Shown piece by piece: positions 20,156 through 28,760 of a DNA stretch of 64,000 nucleotides. Where the stretch lies: NCBI GenBank assembly GCA_945836755.1, contig CAMAMB010000001.1:1-64000 (forward strand). Direction: 5' to 3'. The position numbers and the translations under genes were made by a program. Numbering within the stretch: the first letter of the stretch is position 1; every line of letters begins with the position of its first letter. The DNA is from an uncultured Bacteroidales bacterium (GTDB lineage Bacteria > Bacteroidota > Bacteroidia > Bacteroidales > Bacteroidaceae). The notes beneath the pieces were generated by a model, which saw nothing but the letters and a program-made list of their open reading frames with translations, had not been told where the DNA came from and ran no database searches.

Positions 20156-20245
20156 TTATTTAACTTGGCACACAGCATCCCGCTTCGCTTGCGTAGCAAA
20201 GTAAAAATAAAAAGAGTAGAAGTAAAAGGAGGTGCTGTGTAGCAT
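20156..20245 (-). CDS. Phe/Tyr-rich leader peptide of the aromatic amino acid operon (MLHSTSFYFYSFYFYFATQAKRDAVCQVK)
   Basis: Codon-by-codon reverse translation from ATG 20245; 5 Phe and 4 Tyr codons in a 10-codon run; sits between a canonical promoter and the attenuator. Confidence 0.85.
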   Translation of the reverse strand: MLHSTSFYFYSFYFYFATQAKRDAVCQVK

Positions 20246-20274
20246 AATGCAAGGAGCTTTGTGTGTTGTGGCAG

Positions 20275-20305
20275 CAAAAGTAAGGGTTTCTTTTTAGCCG
20301 GCAAA
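20275..20305 (-). promoter_or_regulatory. Bacteroidota sigma-ABfr type promoter for the aromatic operon leader
   Basis: Minus strand TTTG-N19-TACTTTTG (consensus TTTG-N19-TAnnTTTG). Confidence 0.75.
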
Positions 20306-20527
20306 CAATTCGTTAATTTTTTTATTGGCGTGGAGGCAATCTTTTGAGTGGTTAAAATCATTTCGTGACCATCTTTGCGGCCCGGACGTGGGTTTCCTGT
20401 TTCGGTGCTTCCAGTCGCGGTGGGGCGTCCGGTGTGTGGAGGGGTGACAGCCGGGGCTGTCAGTCCGAGGGGCTGCCTTTGCGGCCCTCGGGACGATGGT
20501 AGCGCGGCCCATCTCCCGCCGTTGTCC

Positions 20528-20816
20528 GGATGCTACATGGATGGCAGGTGCGGTCTTTCCATCTTACATATCTAACTCACTGTGGCTCAGCTTTGTGCAA
20601 GATGAGTGTAAGATGTGGCAGAAGGTTTGACATTACCACATAGTATAGGGGCCTCCTCCCGCCGCCCTGCTTCTGCCACCTTACATGGGGGCTATCTGAT
20701 GCCGCTATGGCTTGCCTATCTCACGCCCATGCTTCCAAAGAAACCTGCAATGCTTCCAGAAAAACCTGCAATGCTTCCCGTTGAAACTGGAATGCTTCCC
20801 GTTGACCGGGTCTGCC
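20528..20816. repeat. Intergenic repeat element, copy A, with 21-bp phased ATGCTTCC array
   Basis: ATGCTACATGGATGGCAGG ... GCAAGATGAGTGTAAGATGTG ... CACCTTACA ... four ATGCTTCC units at 21-bp spacing (about 20729-20812); similar to 50238-50540. Confidence 0.65.
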
Positions 20817-20908
20817 CCTGGGTTATTGCTCGTAGCCGAACAGAGGAGACGACAGCGCGGGGCGTGTCGTCTCCTCTGTGTGAAGGGGTAGACCTTGTGG
20901 GTGGGGCG

Positions 20909-21097
20909 TTACTTCTGTAGCGTCAGCCCGCCCCACCGGTCGGTGTCAGACCAAATGCGGTGTGTGGAGCGACCGCCGTCGGTATCTTCTGCCGCATTGG
21001 GGTCTTTGTCCACTCCGATGGGCTCGGAGACGGCCATCAGCTGTCGGGGTGCGAGGGTGCTCACTTCAGTCTCGGGAGAGATATATGCTTTTGTCAT
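20909..21097 (-). CDS. Small protein of the abundant Bacteroidales short-ORF type (YISPETEVSTL...LM..S), function unknown
   Basis: MTKAYISPETEVSTLAPRQLMAVSEPIGVDKDPNAAEDTDGGRSTHRIWSDTDRWGGLTLQK; 46 bp downstream of the large surface protein, same strand. Confidence 0.6.
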   Translation of the reverse strand: MTKAYISPETEVSTLAPRQLMAVSEPIGVDKDPNAAEDTDGGRSTHRIWSDTDRWGGLTLQK

Positions 21098-21143
21098 GTC
21101 TGTCTAAGGTATAGTGGTTTGAGGTGATAGAGATGGGGCACAT

Positions 21144-24100
21144 TTATTTCACCACCACTTTGCGGTTGCCGTGTATGTAGATTCCCTTTTCGGTGGGCTG
21201 AGCTATGCGGCGTCCTTCGATGGTGTACCAGCTGCCGTTGTGGCGGCTGTCTGTGCTTGCCTCGCTGATGCCTGTAAGGTTGCCATTCTCAAAGCGGAAG
21301 CTGAACGACTGTGCCTGGCCGCTGCCGGTGGGCAGGATGAAGTAGGCGCGGGTAGCCTTCAGCTTGCTGGTGCTGTTGGCGGGGAGCACGAACGAGGTGC
21401 CGGCGTTGTTGAGGAAGTACTGGCTGCCGTCGGTGGTCAGCGAGGTGGGGGTAAGTATGCCCTTGAAGGTGTAGGTCTCGCCGTCTTTGACGATGGTGGT
21501 TTCGCAGTCGGTGGCAGGTTCGAGGGTGATACCGGTGAACATTTGGGGGGCGGTCACGTCGTTGGCCACCTTGAGCATGTAGGGTTTGTTGGCCACGATG
21601 CCGCCTTCAGTCTCTTCTTCAAAGGTGATTGAGGTGTTGTCGCCATTGACCATGACACCCTTGAAGGCCTTGGCCACAGCGCCTGCCCCGTAGGCTTCTT
21701 CCAACTGGGCCTGGGTCAGAGAGAAGGGCACACAATAGGTGTTCCATCCGGCATAGACCTTGCGGTTGAGCACGATGGTCCGGTCGGGGGTGCTCACTTC
21801 GGGCAACACGGCGGTGAGGTCTTCGGTGTCGCCCACGATGAAGTCGGCCTTACGGACTACGGTGACCGTCATCGACGTGAAGCGGGGGTTATCGGACGCG
21901 CTGCTGCTCACGGCCAGCCGGAGCTGCTGCTCCTCGCCCGTCCATGTGAACGACTTGGAGGCGGTGCATGACTTGGTGCCTAAGGTGTAGTCGCGGGCGG
22001 CTGCATTCTTTTCGGTGTTGACAACCACCTGGCTCATCACATAGCCGGCCGGCACGCTGAGGCTGAGCTCGGCTCCCTTGTAGGCGCGGAGGGTGATGGT
22101 GCCGGCGCTGTTCCAGAAGCGGGTGGAGGTGCTACCGTTTGTCACGCTGGTGAGGCTCACCATGCCGCTCGAGATGCTTTGGCCCTCAGTCAGGTCCGTT
22201 TCTTTGCCATCCGCAGGGGCGTCTACACCATAAAGCAAAGGCTGGGAGAAGTCGAAGCCCACTTCCTGCATGTTGACATAGGTGAGGGTGTACGAGGCGG
22301 TGGAGCTTTCATAGTCCTCGTCGCCGGCAAAGGTGGCGGTGATAGTGGTCTCGCCGATGTCCACGAGGGTGACGGTGCCATCGGCATTCACGGTGGCTAC
22401 GGCCGTGTTGCTGCTTTCGTAGCTGAAAGGTTTGCCCTCAAGGGCAGTGTCGTTGGCGGTGAGGGTGGGAGTGGGAGCTGTGAAGGTCTCGCCTTTGATC
22501 ACGGAGTATGCGGCCTGGGGGAAGGAGAGGGTCGTCGCAGTCTTCGTGTCGCTGTAAGTCAGGGTGTACGAGGCGGTGGCGCTTTCATAGTCCTCGTCGC
22601 CGGCGAAGGTGGCGGTGATAGTGGTAGTGCCGTAGCTCGACAGGGCCACTGTGCCTTCCTGATCGACGGTGGCCACTGCTTCGTCAGAGCTGGTGTAGCC
22701 AATGGTCTTGCCTGTAAGCTCCGTGCCTTGAGAGGTAAGCGTGGCCTTCTGTCCGGTGAAGCTGTGTACGCGGCCTAAGTTGATGGCCTCTTCGGCGAAC
22801 GAGAGGGTGGTCTTCTTCTTGCTGCTTGTCTTGGGGGTGATGGTGATGGTTGATATAATCGGCGTATTGTCAGCAGAGGCATTGATGGTGAAGGAGGCAG
22901 AAGCCTCAGGTATCTCTAAGCTGGCTGATGCGCTTGCAGCCTCTGTGGCGTAGGTGCCGGAACTGATGGAGACCGTTCCCTGGGAAGTGGTCACGCTGAC
23001 CACATAGCCATAGGGGTATTCGTAGACGGGGGACTCGATTTTGCCGGCGCCCTTTTGCATCTGGAGACCACTATTTCTATATGTCTGCGTCAGATTGAAG
23101 GTGTGGCTCTTCCCGTAGTTGTCTACAAAGGTCTGGTTACCGGTGGCACTCGCATAGCCACCATTAGGTACCTCGTAAAAAGCACCGTCGGCGGCTGCAA
23201 ATACGAGAGGGTGGGTGAGGGGGTCGGCGATGACGTAGGTGGCTTCTGTCACGGCGCTGTTGCCGCCATTGTACCTGGTGTAAGCCTTGATGGTGGTAGT
23301 GCCTGTTGTGACGGGGATGGGGTCGGTGTAGAAGGTGGCTGTGCCGTTAGGGTTGGTGAGGGGGTCGCTGCCGTCGGTGGTGTAGACGATGATGCCGTCG
23401 CCGAGGTCTTTCACACTGAGGCTGATGGTCTTGTTGCCTGGGTATGTGCCGCCGGGGAGGTCCATGGTGGGCGCATTGTAGGTGATAACGTAGTCAGCGG
23501 TGGCCACGTCAGAGGCATTGCCCTCGGAGTCAAGCGCTACGGCCTTGACCGTGGTGGAGGTGGTCAGCTTGAAAGCCTCGGTGTATTCTTTGGCTGCGTC
23601 TGAGGTGGTAGGGTCGTCCCCATCGAGCGTGTAGAGAAGGCCGCCGGTATATCCGTCGGGAGCGGTGAGGCTGATGGTGGCGCTACCGTTATAACTGCCT
23701 GCGGCGGGAGTGAAGGTGGGGGCGGTGGCAGCACTTGAAGCGGGCGTAGGGATAATCTCAATCTTGCTTACGTAGAGCACACCACTACCGGCCTTGATGG
23801 TAAAAGTGGCGGAAGTGGAAGTGGTGGTGGCGCTCATGGTCAGCCCTGTGCCATCATTACTGGCTGTACTAACTGTAGATCCGGTAACAGCAGCCTCAGA
23901 ACCTATTTGAAGTGTGGGAGCTTTGGCAGCGCTATAGGTAATGGTCACCGTAAAGCCATTCTTGCTGGTAATGGTAGGTGAGGTTAAAGTACCTTCGTTT
24001 TTTTTTGCCTGGAATACATTCTTCTTGCCGGATACGTACGAGATGCTCGTTTTCGTCCAACCGGAGTAAGAGTTTCCATCGCTTGCTGCAAATGGCCCTT

Positions 24101-24317
24101 GAATGGCTGTGGTGTAGCTGGAGCCTATGTTGGAGAAGTCAGAAAAGCTGATAGACTTTGTGTCCAATGCTATCACTGACAATGTTTCTTGCGCTACGGC
24201 AAGGCTTCCCTGCCACCATCCCATCATCAGGAAGAGGCATAGGGTGAGGAGGCGTTGAGGAGTAAATTTTGTGCTCATCGCAAAGTGATAATTATAGATG
24301 GTTAAATAGACTATCAT
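21144..24317 (-). CDS. Large surface/secreted protein with chitobiase-like and Big_2-like Ig repeats and a C-terminal sorting-like tail
   Basis: APTFTPAAGSYNGSATISLTAPDGYTGGLLYTLDGDDPT (chitobiase-like), ITATFAGDEDYES.TASYTLTY repeats, C-term WYTIEGRRIAQPTEKGIYIHGNRKVVVK. Confidence 0.82.
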   Translation of the reverse strand: MIVYLTIYNYHFAMSTKFTPQRLLTLCLFLMMGWWQGSLAVAQETLSVIALDTKSISFSDFSNIGSSYTTAIQGPFAASDGNSYSGWTKTSISYVSGKKNVFQAKKNEGTLTSPTITSKNGFTVTITYSAAKAPTLQIGSEAAVTGSTVSTASNDGTGLTMSATTTSTSATFTIKAGSGVLYVSKIEIIPTPASSAATAPTFTPAAGSYNGSATISLTAPDGYTGGLLYTLDGDDPTTSDAAKEYTEAFKLTTSTTVKAVALDSEGNASDVATADYVITYNAPTMDLPGGTYPGNKTISLSVKDLGDGIIVYTTDGSDPLTNPNGTATFYTDPIPVTTGTTTIKAYTRYNGGNSAVTEATYVIADPLTHPLVFAAADGAFYEVPNGGYASATGNQTFVDNYGKSHTFNLTQTYRNSGLQMQKGAGKIESPVYEYPYGYVVSVTTSQGTVSISSGTYATEAASASASLEIPEASASFTINASADNTPIISTITITPKTSSKKKTTLSFAEEAINLGRVHSFTGQKATLTSQGTELTGKTIGYTSSDEAVATVDQEGTVALSSYGTTTITATFAGDEDYESATASYTLTYSDTKTATTLSFPQAAYSVIKGETFTAPTPTLTANDTALEGKPFSYESSNTAVATVNADGTVTLVDIGETTITATFAGDEDYESSTASYTLTYVNMQEVGFDFSQPLLYGVDAPADGKETDLTEGQSISSGMVSLTSVTNGSTSTRFWNSAGTITLRAYKGAELSLSVPAGYVMSQVVVNTEKNAAARDYTLGTKSCTASKSFTWTGEEQQLRLAVSSSASDNPRFTSMTVTVVRKADFIVGDTEDLTAVLPEVSTPDRTIVLNRKVYAGWNTYCVPFSLTQAQLEEAYGAGAVAKAFKGVMVNGDNTSITFEEETEGGIVANKPYMLKVANDVTAPQMFTGITLEPATDCETTIVKDGETYTFKGILTPTSLTTDGSQYFLNNAGTSFVLPANSTSKLKATRAYFILPTGSGQAQSFSFRFENGNLTGISEASTDSRHNGSWYTIEGRRIAQPTEKGIYIHGNRKVVVK
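22270..22650 (-). repeat. Intragenic tandem Ig-like repeat, unit about 279 bp (93 codons)
   Basis: Near-identical DNA at about 22283 and 22562 (AGGGTGTACGAGGCGGTGG.GCTTTCATAGTCCTCGTCGCCGGC.AAGGTGGCGGTGATAGTGGT). Confidence 0.75.
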
Positions 24318-24644
24318 TCATGGGCTCAAAGTCGCCAGACGAGTAATTACCGGCCATTTTGAGAGTTATGACATGGCAAAGTTACCCCTATACGAGCGTT
24401 AAACTTATAGATTATGGAGAAGAATTAGTTAAATTTTAGATACAAGGGCGGCAGTGCCATTTGTACATGGCAGATAGCTCGTTTATAAAGGTACTTTCCA
24501 GGCATTCCGCCCATTGTCCGGCCACATTTTTCCCTTGCTGCAGACAGGCGAAGCACCGCTTCGAGGGCCTCGCCGAACCGGCTTCGTGAGGTTTCGCCGC
24601 AGCAACCCGTTGCGCTCCACAAAAAATTATTACTTTTGCAGCGC

Positions 24645-24673
24645 GTTGCTCAAAACCGAGGCTTTTGAGCAAC
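24645..24673 (+). promoter_or_regulatory. Perfect 11-bp hairpin in oadA-like 5' UTR
   Basis: GTTGCTCAAAA-ccgaggc-TTTTGAGCAAC just after a TTACTTTTG promoter -7 element. Confidence 0.5.
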
Positions 24674-24765
24674 TTCCACCCCTGACCGTCTTGCCCGCAC
24701 AGAGCGGCGCATCACCGGCAGCCCCCACGCATTCATACCTATATAATATAGCCCGCAACCATTCT

Positions 24766-26544
24766 ATGACAGCAAAGCGCAAAATCCAATTCAGCCTGCT
24801 CTACCGCGATATGTTTCAGAGCAGCGGCAAGTTTCAACCGCGCAAGGACCAGCTTGAGCGCATAGCCCCCGTCATCATCAAGATGGGCTGCTTCGCCCGT
24901 GTCGAGACCAACGGCGGCGCCTTCGAGCAAGTCAACCTGCTCTATGGCGAAAACCCCAACCAGGCAGTGAGAGCCTTCACCAAACCCTTCAACGAGGTGG
25001 GCATCAAGACCCACATGCTTGACCGCGGCCTCAATGCCCTACGTATGTTCCCCGTGCCCGCAGATGTGCGTCGCCTCATGTATAAGGTGAAGCACGCCCA
25101 GGGCGTAGACATCACCCGCATCTTCTGTGGACTGAACGATGTGCGCAACATCATTCCCTCCATCAAATATGCCCTCGAAGCCGGCATGACGCCCCAGGCC
25201 ACCCTCTGCATCACCAACTCACCCATCCACACGGCAGAGTACTATGCCCATATCGCCGACCAGCTCATTGAGGCCGGCGCACCCGAGATTTGCCTCAAAG
25301 ACATGGCCGGAATAGGACAGCCCGCCATGCTCGGCAAGCTCACCGCCATGATCAAGGCCAAACACCCCGACGTAATCATTGAATACCACGGCCACAGCGG
25401 TCCCGGCCTCTCCATGGCCAGCATCCTGGAAGTGTGCCGCAACGGGGCCGACGTCATTGATACCGCCATCGAACCACTCTCTTGGGGAAAGGTGCACCCG
25501 GACATTATCAGTGTGCAGTCGATGCTGAAGCACGCCGGCTTCGACGTGCCCGAAATCAACATGGAGGCTTACATGGAAGCCCGCAAACTCACCCAGGAAT
25601 TCATTGACGACTTCCTCGGCTACTTCATGAACCCCGCCAACAAGCTGATGAGCTCCCTGCTCCTCGGCTGCGGCCTGCCCGGCGGCATGATGGGATCCAT
25701 GATGGCAGACCTCACCGGCGTGATGGGAGCCATCAACAACAACCGCAAGGCCAAAGGAGAGGCAGAACTCTCAGAAGACGAGCTGCTGGTGCGCCTCTTC
25801 GACGAAGTGGCCTACGTATGGCCTCGAGTGGGTTATCCTCCCCTCGTGACACCCTTCTCGCAGTATGTCAAGAATATAGCCCTCATGAACCTGCTCACCG
25901 AGTCGATGGGTAAGCCACGCTACACCATGATGGACAACTCCATCTGGGGCATGATACTCGGTAAGAGCGGCCGCCTGCCCGGCGAGGTAGACCCCGAAAT
26001 CATTGCACTGGCCAAGGAAAAAGGCTTCGAGTTTACCGACGCCGATCCGCAGAGCTACTATCCCGACGAGCTGCCCCGCTTCATCAAGGAGATGGAGGAG
26101 AACGGCTGGGAACGCGGTGAGGACGACGAAGAGCTCTTCGAATTTGCCATGCACGAGACCCAATACCGCGACTACAAGAGCGGAGCCGCCAAGAAACGCT
26201 TCCTGGCTGACCTTCAGGCCGCTAAGGACAAGGCCGGCGCGGCCGGCATGAGCCTCGAAGAGGCCGCCGCCCTCAAGCACGCAAAGGCTGACGCCCTCGT
26301 AGCCCCCGAGAGCGGCACCCTGCTCTGGGAAATAGGCGGCGACGGTGAATGCGTCAAGAGCATAGAGCCCTTCATCGGCAAGCAATATGAAGAAGGCAAA
26401 CACTTCTGCTACATCGAGAATAACTATGGCCAGATCATCGAGATACCAGCTGCCATGGGCGGCAAACTCGTAGAAATCAACGCCAAGCAAGGTGCGCACG
26501 TCAACAAGGGAGACGTCATTGCCTACATACAGCGTGGCGAATAA
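24766..26544 (+). CDS. Oxaloacetate decarboxylase alpha / pyruvate carboxylase subunit B-like carboxyltransferase with C-terminal biotinyl-like domain
   Basis: IQFSLLYRDMFQSSGKFQPRKDQLERIAPVIIKMGCFARVETNGGAFEQVNLLYGENPNQAVR; likely start is the internal MTAKRKIQ at 24766 rather than 24514. Confidence 0.9.
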   Translation: MTAKRKIQFSLLYRDMFQSSGKFQPRKDQLERIAPVIIKMGCFARVETNGGAFEQVNLLYGENPNQAVRAFTKPFNEVGIKTHMLDRGLNALRMFPVPADVRRLMYKVKHAQGVDITRIFCGLNDVRNIIPSIKYALEAGMTPQATLCITNSPIHTAEYYAHIADQLIEAGAPEICLKDMAGIGQPAMLGKLTAMIKAKHPDVIIEYHGHSGPGLSMASILEVCRNGADVIDTAIEPLSWGKVHPDIISVQSMLKHAGFDVPEINMEAYMEARKLTQEFIDDFLGYFMNPANKLMSSLLLGCGLPGGMMGSMMADLTGVMGAINNNRKAKGEAELSEDELLVRLFDEVAYVWPRVGYPPLVTPFSQYVKNIALMNLLTESMGKPRYTMMDNSIWGMILGKSGRLPGEVDPEIIALAKEKGFEFTDADPQSYYPDELPRFIKEMEENGWERGEDDEELFEFAMHETQYRDYKSGAAKKRFLADLQAAKDKAGAAGMSLEEAAALKHAKADALVAPESGTLLWEIGGDGECVKSIEPFIGKQYEEGKHFCYIENNYGQIIEIPAAMGGKLVEINAKQGAHVNKGDVIAYIQRGE

Positions 26545-26576
26545 GGCTCAGCCAACCGCCACCACATGATACTACC

Positions 26577-26617
26577 ACGAATGAAGGCCGCCCGACAATG
26601 GGGCGGCCTTCATTCGT
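26577..26617. terminator. Convergent terminator hairpin
   Basis: ACGAATGAAGGCCGCCC...GGGCGGCCTTCATTCGT, 17-bp perfect stem. Confidence 0.8.
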
Positions 26618-26665
26618 ATGAGTAGAAGGGAAGGCACGGCCGGAGAGGCGCGCCGAGACGAAGCG

Positions 26666-27694
26666 TTAAAGCAGGTCCCTGAAGGCCTCGATGGCCCGCT
26701 CGGCCGTTTTGAGTGCCTCTTCCAAGGGGAAGGGTAGCTCGCCACCCGAGGCGTTGAGGTGGCCGCCGCCGTGGAAAAACTGCTCCGCCATCTTGTTGCA
26801 GGGGAAGCTGCCTACGGAGCGCAGCGAGCAGCGTATCACGTCCTTCTCGGTGTCTTCGCGCAGAGAGATGCTCAGGCTGAGCCCCCTTACTTGAAGGGGC
26901 AGATTGACGAAGCCCTCAAGGTCGCCTCGGACATAGCGGAAACGCTTCATCTCCTCCCGCGTCAGCGTGAAGACAGAGGCGCGCCCCTTCTCGAAGAACT
27001 GTAGCTTCTCGCTCAGTATGAAGCCTTGCAGGCGCAGACGGTCAATGCTGAACACGTGGAAGACCTGCCGGTAAATCCGGTCCTTGTCGATGCCCTTGGT
27101 CAGAAGCAGGGAGATAATCTCGTAGACTTCGGGGTCGTTGGAGTTGTAGGTGAAGCCGCCGGTGTCGGTCATCATGCCCGTGTAGATGCAGGTGGCGGTC
27201 TGAGGCGTCATGTCGTCAAAACCACCCAGCTGGTGGATGAGGCGGAAGATGACTTCGCAGGTGGAACACATCTGCGGCCGCGAGACGAGGAAGCTGATGC
27301 CCTCGGTGTCGGGGTTGAGATGGTGGTCGATAATGAGGCGCTTGGCCTTGGAGGCAGCCACGAGATGCTGTAAGTCTTGGAGGCGGGAGAGCGCGTTGAA
27401 GTCAAGGCAGCAGATAAGGTCGGCCTCAGCCATGATAGAGGCTGTCAGTGTGGGGTTGTCCTGGTAGATGACCACCTGCTTAGACCCCGGGAGCCAGCGC
27501 AGGAAGTCGGGCGGCGGAGTGGGCATGACGACGCTTACCTGCTTGCCTAAGCCCTGGAGGTAAGCACTCCAGGCCAGCGCTGACCCCATGGCATCGCCGT
27601 CAGGGCCTCGGTGGCCGCAGATGGCCACGTGGCGGCTGTCGCGAATGAGCGTCATGAACTGAAGGAGGTCGGCGGTGGAGAGGAGCGGTGACAT
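26666..27694 (-). CDS. DHH/DHHA1 family phosphoesterase (NrnA-like)
   Basis: ICGHRGPDGDAMGSALAWSAYL, LIIDHHLNPDTEG, MMTDTGGFTYNSNDPEVY, GGGHLNASGGE. Confidence 0.93.
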   Translation of the reverse strand: MSPLLSTADLLQFMTLIRDSRHVAICGHRGPDGDAMGSALAWSAYLQGLGKQVSVVMPTPPPDFLRWLPGSKQVVIYQDNPTLTASIMAEADLICCLDFNALSRLQDLQHLVAASKAKRLIIDHHLNPDTEGISFLVSRPQMCSTCEVIFRLIHQLGGFDDMTPQTATCIYTGMMTDTGGFTYNSNDPEVYEIISLLLTKGIDKDRIYRQVFHVFSIDRLRLQGFILSEKLQFFEKGRASVFTLTREEMKRFRYVRGDLEGFVNLPLQVRGLSLSISLREDTEKDVIRCSLRSVGSFPCNKMAEQFFHGGGHLNASGGELPFPLEEALKTAERAIEAFRDLL

Positions 27695-27739
27695 GGGGCG
27701 AGGATGAAGATGGGTAATAGGCAGGAAATGAATGGAGGC

Positions 27740-28387
27740 TTACAGCGCACGCAGCGCAGCCACTTCGGCCACTGGGTCAGCTGCTCCGAAAATGGCCGAA
27801 CCAGCCACTAACACGTCGGCACCGGCTGCTACGAGACGGGCTCCCGTTTCGCGGTTCACGCCGCCGTCAATCTCTATGAGCGCCTTAGAGCCGGTGGTGT
27901 CGATGAGCCGGCGCAGACGCTGTGTCTTCTCCACACTGTGCTCGATGAAGCGCTGGCCGCCAAAGCCGGGGTTGACAGACATGAGCATGACCAGGTCGAG
28001 GTCGACGATGATGTCCTCCAAGCAGCTGACAGGCGTGTGAGGGTTGAGCGTGACCCCGGCCATCATACCCTCCGCCTTAATCTGTTGCACCACACGGTGG
28101 AGGTGGGTGCAGGCTTCGTAGTGGACATTCATGACCTTGGCGCCGAGGGCCTTCACCTCGCGTATGAACTTCTCGGGCTGCACAATCATAAGGTGTACGT
28201 CAAGCGGTTTGGTGGAGTGGGCAGCCATGGCCTTCATGACGGGAAAGCCAAAAGAGATGTTTGGCACGAAGACACCATCCATCACATCAAGATGAAGCCA
28301 GTCGCACTCGCTGTGGTTCATCATTTCGATGTCGTGACGGAGGTTGCCAAAATCAGCCGAGAGAACGGAGGGGGCGATAAGAGCCAT
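27740..28387 (-). CDS. rpe: Ribulose-phosphate 3-epimerase
   Basis: IAPSVLSADFGNLRHDIEMMNHSECDWLHLDVMDGVFVPNISFG; MLMSVNPGFGGQRFIE; IEIDGGVNRET. Confidence 0.96.
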   Translation of the reverse strand: MALIAPSVLSADFGNLRHDIEMMNHSECDWLHLDVMDGVFVPNISFGFPVMKAMAAHSTKPLDVHLMIVQPEKFIREVKALGAKVMNVHYEACTHLHRVVQQIKAEGMMAGVTLNPHTPVSCLEDIIVDLDLVMLMSVNPGFGGQRFIEHSVEKTQRLRRLIDTTGSKALIEIDGGVNRETGARLVAAGADVLVAGSAIFGAADPVAEVAALRAL

Positions 28388-28760
28388 GGGGTAGGGAGGG
28401 GGTTAGAGGGTGAGGGGGCATCCTCCTTAGTGCAGGGCATGGGGAGGGTGAGAAACCCTGCCCGACGTAGAGACTTGTGAGGCTGCCCAAGGTGAGCATG
28501 ATACCTTTTACCCTGCAAAGGTACTCAATTTTTAGATAGCGACAGACGTGGCAGAGGCAGACTGTGCCATTTGCTATCAGGGAGGAGGCTTTCGCGCAGG
28601 GAGAGATACGGCCGCCCGCAAGCACCGAGGGGGCGGTCAATATATAATAGGAAAGACGAGCCCCCGTTGTGCAGGTGCATCTCTAAGGGGCTTGTTGCTC
28701 ATAAGCCTCCATGTTGTGAAAAAAGTCGGTGAAATGTTTCTTGGCATGGCGTTCAAGCGC

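Noticed and set aside
20730-20812. ATGCTTCC array considered as a CRISPR array
   Set aside because: Unit period is 21 bp with an 8-bp conserved core and no unique 30-40 bp spacers; no cas genes in the window.
20615-20920. 101-aa ORF spanning the ATGCTTCC repeats (MLPKKPAMLPEKPAMLPVETGMLPV) as a protein with heptad repeats
   Set aside because: A 21-bp period keeps any frame open, and the similar ORF at 50334-50600 shows no conservation outside the repeat; the DNA-element explanation is preferred, but translation is not excluded.
25771-26499. 242-aa minus-strand ORF opposite the oadA-like gene
   Set aside because: Shadow ORF antisense to a well-supported CDS; no recognisable family or start context.
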